Of a stretch of 8,282 nt of DNA, positions 6,532-8,282 are shown piece by piece. Under the pieces are notes generated by a model. The model did no database searches and was not told the DNA's origin. It saw nothing but the letters and a program-made list of their open reading frames with translations. Made by a program: the position numbers and the translations under genes. Position 1 is the stretch's first letter; each line of letters opens with the position of its first letter. This DNA is from Puia dinghuensis (GTDB taxonomy: Bacteria; Bacteroidota; Bacteroidia; Chitinophagales; Chitinophagaceae): assembly GCA_026224995.1 (NCBI GenBank), contig JAMFRX010000526.1, forward strand, positions 1 through 8,282. Direction: 5' to 3'.

Positions 6532-6577
6532 CAAATTCTTGCGTATGGAATCCGCCGGGAGGGGCTTCTTAATTGCC

Positions 6578-7429
6578 ATGAACCCCTTTGTCAAAACGAT
6601 CCTGGCGGGCCTATGCTGCGCCAGCCTCCTGCCGGTCTGCATGGCTCAACCCGCCCATCCCATAAACCCCTATCCCGCCATCGGCGCCATTCCTGTCCCT
6701 CCCGGCTTCCACCGGCTGCCGGCCGATAAGGCCCCCTTCACCGATTGGCTGAGAAAAGTGCAGCTGAAAAAAGACAAGACAGTATACCTCTATAACGGTT
6801 CGCCCAAAAGGAATCAGAACGCCCAGTTCGCCGTGCTGGACATCTCCGTAGGCCACCAGGACCTGCAGCAGTGCGCGGACGCCGTCATGCGGCTGCGCGC
6901 CGAATTCCTATATGCTGCAAGGCGTTTTTTCAACATCGATTTTTACACCGAACAGGGCGTCCGGCTTAACTTCCAGGAGTGGGCCAATGGCGAGAGAGTG
7001 CGACTGAACGGATCACGCCTCGAAAGATATACCCTGCCCGGCGGAGACCACTATTGCGATAACCGGGCCTGCTTCGACGACTATCTCACTACGGTGTTTA
7101 CCTATTGCGGAACCAGGTCCCTGGAAAAACAGCTGGTCTCCATCCCGCTGGGCCAGCTGACACCCGGCGATGTCTTCATCAAAGGCGGGTCGCCGGGCCA
7201 TGCCATGCTGGTAGTCGATGCCGCAGAAGACGAACATGGCCACCGCATCTACCTCCTCGCCCAAAGCTATATGCCGGCCCAGGACATCCATATCGTCAAT
7301 GATCCGACCGACCCGGCCCTTAGCCCCTGGTACCGTGCGGACCCGGCAGGAACCGTGCTCGAAACTCCCGAATATACGTTCACAATCAATCAATTACGCA
7401 CTTGGCCCAGCATGTATCGCCCATTATGA
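6578..7429 (+). CDS. Secreted DUF4846 domain protein
   Basis: A 283-residue exported protein of the DUF4846 family, found mainly in Bacteroidota; function not established. With the ATG at 6578 the N-terminus is a clean Sec signal peptide (MNPFVK, a hydrophobic core at about 7-20, probable cleavage after CMA-23), and a purine-rich GGGAGGGG lies upstream. An in-frame ATG at 6545 and earlier ones are possible but would bury the signal peptide. The mature chain keeps the family pattern: LDISVGHQDLQQCADAVMRL (87-106), NFQEWANGERVR (131-142), then FTYCGTRSLEKQ (174-185), GDVFIKGGSPGHAMLVVD (197-214) and LLAQSYMPAQDIH (226-238), ending shortly after LSPWY (248-252). The GDVF...GHAMLVVD segment and Cys177 resemble the core of papain-like amidases such as NlpC/P60, suggested only by pattern. 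It is probably co-transcribed with the upstream transferase gene. Confidence 0.88.
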   Translation: MNPFVKTILAGLCCASLLPVCMAQPAHPINPYPAIGAIPVPPGFHRLPADKAPFTDWLRKVQLKKDKTVYLYNGSPKRNQNAQFAVLDISVGHQDLQQCADAVMRLRAEFLYAARRFFNIDFYTEQGVRLNFQEWANGERVRLNGSRLERYTLPGGDHYCDNRACFDDYLTTVFTYCGTRSLEKQLVSIPLGQLTPGDVFIKGGSPGHAMLVVDAAEDEHGHRIYLLAQSYMPAQDIHIVNDPTDPALSPWYRADPAGTVLETPEYTFTINQLRTWPSMYRPL

Positions 7430-7457
7430 TCATTCCTACGCAATACGACAATTTTCT

Positions 7458-7490
7458 AAGGGTTATTACCGAAAATCGTAAAAACCCCTT
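7458..7490 (+). other. Hairpin after the DUF4846 gene, abutting the next promoter
   Basis: AAGGGTTATTAC (7458-7469) can pair with GTAAAAACCCCTT (7478-7490) with one bulged C and one A-A mismatch, giving 11 base pairs around the 8-nt loop CGAAAATC. It begins 28 nt after the DUF4846 stop and runs into the TTG of the following promoter. No T-tract follows, so it is not a classical intrinsic terminator; it may protect the 3' end of the upstream mRNA or be an operator. Confidence 0.5.
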
Positions 7491-7519
7491 GCACGAAATA
7501 ACGGCTTGTAGTATCTTAG
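7489..7519 (+). promoter_or_regulatory. Bacteroidota-type promoter of the 45-aa membrane protein gene
   Basis: TTG at 7489-7491 and TATCTTAG at 7512-7519 are separated by exactly 20 nt, the optimal spacing for the Bacteroidota sigma factor; the -7 box differs from TAnnTTTG only at one position. Transcription would begin at about 7523-7527, leaving an AT-rich leader of about 50 nt without a Shine-Dalgarno before the ATG at 7575. This is the best-formed promoter in the window. Confidence 0.65.
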
Positions 7520-7574
7520 TGCTATCCAAAAGCTATTTAAAACCAAACATTTTTAATCCAAAAAATATTTCCCT

Positions 7575-7712
7575 ATGAAGCAGAATCTCGAGCTGCAAGC
7601 CCCCGCTACCGGTAAAGTATTATTCAAGCTGACTCTCCTTGGTTGTTTATTGTTGGGTTGTGTGTATGGTTTCCTCGTGCTGTTCAATACAGCCCTGGCC
7701 GCTATCAAGTAA
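7575..7712 (+). CDS. Small single-pass membrane protein, 45 aa, unknown function
   Basis: An open frame of 45 codons from ATG 7575 to TAA. I do not recognise the family. The first 18 residues are polar with lysines at 2, 14 and 18 (MKQNLELQAPATGKVLFK). Residues 19-44 are almost wholly hydrophobic (LTLLGCLLLGCVYGFLVLF, then NTALAAI), with a final Lys45. That predicts one membrane helix with the N-terminus in the cytoplasm by the positive-inside rule. C24 and C29 follow LLG and so resemble a lipobox weakly, but hydrophobic residues continue after them, so a plain membrane anchor is more likely. Support for a real gene comes from the well-formed promoter upstream and the strong terminator 25 nt after the stop, which make a transcript of about 235 nt. 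An alternative is a small RNA whose frame is incidental. Confidence 0.65.
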   Translation: MKQNLELQAPATGKVLFKLTLLGCLLLGCVYGFLVLFNTALAAIK

Positions 7713-7736
7713 CTCATAGCTGATATTTCAAAAGTT

Positions 7737-7761
7737 AAACCCGCCGAAAAGGCGGGTTTTT
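7737..7761 (+). terminator. Intrinsic terminator, probably bidirectional
   Basis: AAACCCGCC (7737-7745) pairs perfectly with GGCGGGTTT (7751-7759) around the loop GAAAA, and the right arm runs into a T5 stretch. It terminates the small membrane protein unit. On the minus strand the same stem is followed by AACTTTTGAAA, 26 nt past the E1 beta stop, so it may also end the convergent transcript. Confidence 0.9.
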
Positions 7762-7786
7762 GTATTTGCAGTAAGGTTATCGTCGG

Positions 7787-8282
7787 CTACTTCTTCATAT
7801 AAAGCACCTCTTTCACCAGCTTCACCGTCCTGACGACATCCGGCAGGGCCAATGCGACGAGATTGGGCGCATAGTGCAGCGGGGCGTCGGCAGACGTGAT
7901 CCGCCGGATGGGCGCATCCAGGTAGTCGAATCCCTCTTTCTGTATCCGATAGGTGATCTCCGAAGAGATGGAGGCGAAAGGCCATTGCTCTTCGACGATG
8001 ACCAGGCGGTTGGTCTTCTTCACGCTCTCCAGAATGGTCATCCAGTCCAGGGGCCGGATGGAACGCAGGTCGATGACCTCTGCGCTCACGCCTTCTTTTT
8101 CCAGCTCCGCGGCAGCGCCGAGGGCGACTTTCATCATTTTGTTATAAGAGACGATGGTGACATCTTTTCCGGCTTTTTTAATATCCGCCTTGCCCAGCTC
8201 GATATAGTATTCCTGTTCCGGAACTTCGTGCTTGTCGCCATACATGACCTCGCTTTCCATAAAGATCACCGGATCTTCTTCA
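7787..8282 (-). CDS. pdhB: Pyruvate / 2-oxoacid dehydrogenase E1 component, beta subunit (C-terminal part)
   Basis: The last 164 residues of the E1 beta subunit, which with E1 alpha forms the thiamine-diphosphate decarboxylase of the pyruvate dehydrogenase complex, feeding acetyl-CoA to central metabolism. The frame enters from the right edge without a start (EEDPVIFMESEVMYGDK), so the protein is cut by the window, not broken. The visible part covers the end of the pyrimidine-binding domain and the transketolase C-terminal domain: KDVTIVSYNKMMKVAL, AEVIDLRSIRPLD, KTNRLVIVEEQWPFASI and the closing ITSADAPLHYAPNL segment, all very typical of PdhB. A branched-chain 2-oxoacid E1 beta is the main alternative; the EVMYGDK and SADAPLHYAP segments favour the pyruvate enzyme. 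It converges on the small membrane protein gene, with a shared terminator between them. Confidence 0.94.
   Translation of the reverse strand, partial: EEDPVIFMESEVMYGDKHEVPEQEYYIELGKADIKKAGKDVTIVSYNKMMKVALGAAAELEKEGVSAEVIDLRSIRPLDWMTILESVKKTNRLVIVEEQWPFASISSEITYRIQKEGFDYLDAPIRRITSADAPLHYAPNLVALALPDVVRTVKLVKEVLYMKK

Noticed and set aside
6314..6577. Long N-terminal extension of the DUF4846 protein
   Set aside because: The frame is open upstream but overlaps the transferase gene, and a signal peptide begins exactly at the ATG at 6578.
5938..6642. 234-codon minus-strand frame over the phosphopantetheinyl transferase gene
   Set aside because: Antisense shadow of a gene with both family signatures; no recognisable motif of its own.
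6578..6643. DUF4846 protein as a lipoprotein
   Set aside because: The cysteines at 13, 14 and 21 are not preceded by a G, A or S in a lipobox (for example LPVC), while a normal cleavage site CMA-Q is present.
1..8282. CRISPR arrays, tRNA/rRNA, insertion sequences, toxin-antitoxin or anti-phage genes
   Set aside because: No repeat-spacer pattern, cloverleaf, terminal inverted repeats with transposase, or matching protein families were seen on either strand.

Overview
The window comes from a member of the Bacteroidota, most likely a moderately GC-rich Chitinophagaceae-type genome. This is inferred from several things: DUF4846 and head-GIN (DUF2807) proteins, a signal peptidase I with the long Bacteroidota architecture, a sigma-54 activator with no DNA-binding domain, promoter-like TTG / TAnnTTTG elements instead of sigma-70 boxes, and starts with A-rich leaders and few Shine-Dalgarno sequences. 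I saw no phage, insertion sequence, CRISPR, tRNA or rRNA. The content is chromosomal housekeeping plus a few poorly characterised envelope genes.

Left part (1-2361, all minus strand, reading leftwards from 2361). A head-GIN (DUF2807) lipoprotein comes first, then an RND-efflux periplasmic adaptor lipoprotein, then the first 128 codons of the RND inner-membrane permease, which runs off the left edge. Adaptor and permease form an efflux operon whose outer-membrane factor is outside the window or elsewhere.

Middle part (2486-5730, minus strand). A response-regulator/AAA+ protein of the NtrC type is followed after 35 nt by a 515-residue signal peptidase I (lepB), and 12 nt later by cytidine deaminase (cdd). 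lepB and cdd are almost certainly co-transcribed. A candidate promoter sits in the short gap before lepB. The regulator has its own good candidate promoter in the divergent intergenic region 5731-5850.

Right part. A 4'-phosphopantetheinyl transferase (5851-6531) and a secreted DUF4846 protein (6578-7429) read rightwards, probably as one unit. Next is an autonomous short transcription unit (about 7489-7761) with a strong Bacteroidota promoter, a 45-codon single-pass membrane protein and a textbook intrinsic terminator. Converging on it from the right edge is the C-terminal half of the pyruvate/2-oxoacid dehydrogenase E1 beta subunit.

I did not find a convincing new multi-gene system. The least explained items are the 45-aa membrane protein unit with a hairpin abutting its promoter, the DUF4846 protein with a possible Cys/His amidase-like core, and the sigma-54 activator that has no helix-turn-helix and an altered GAFTGA loop.
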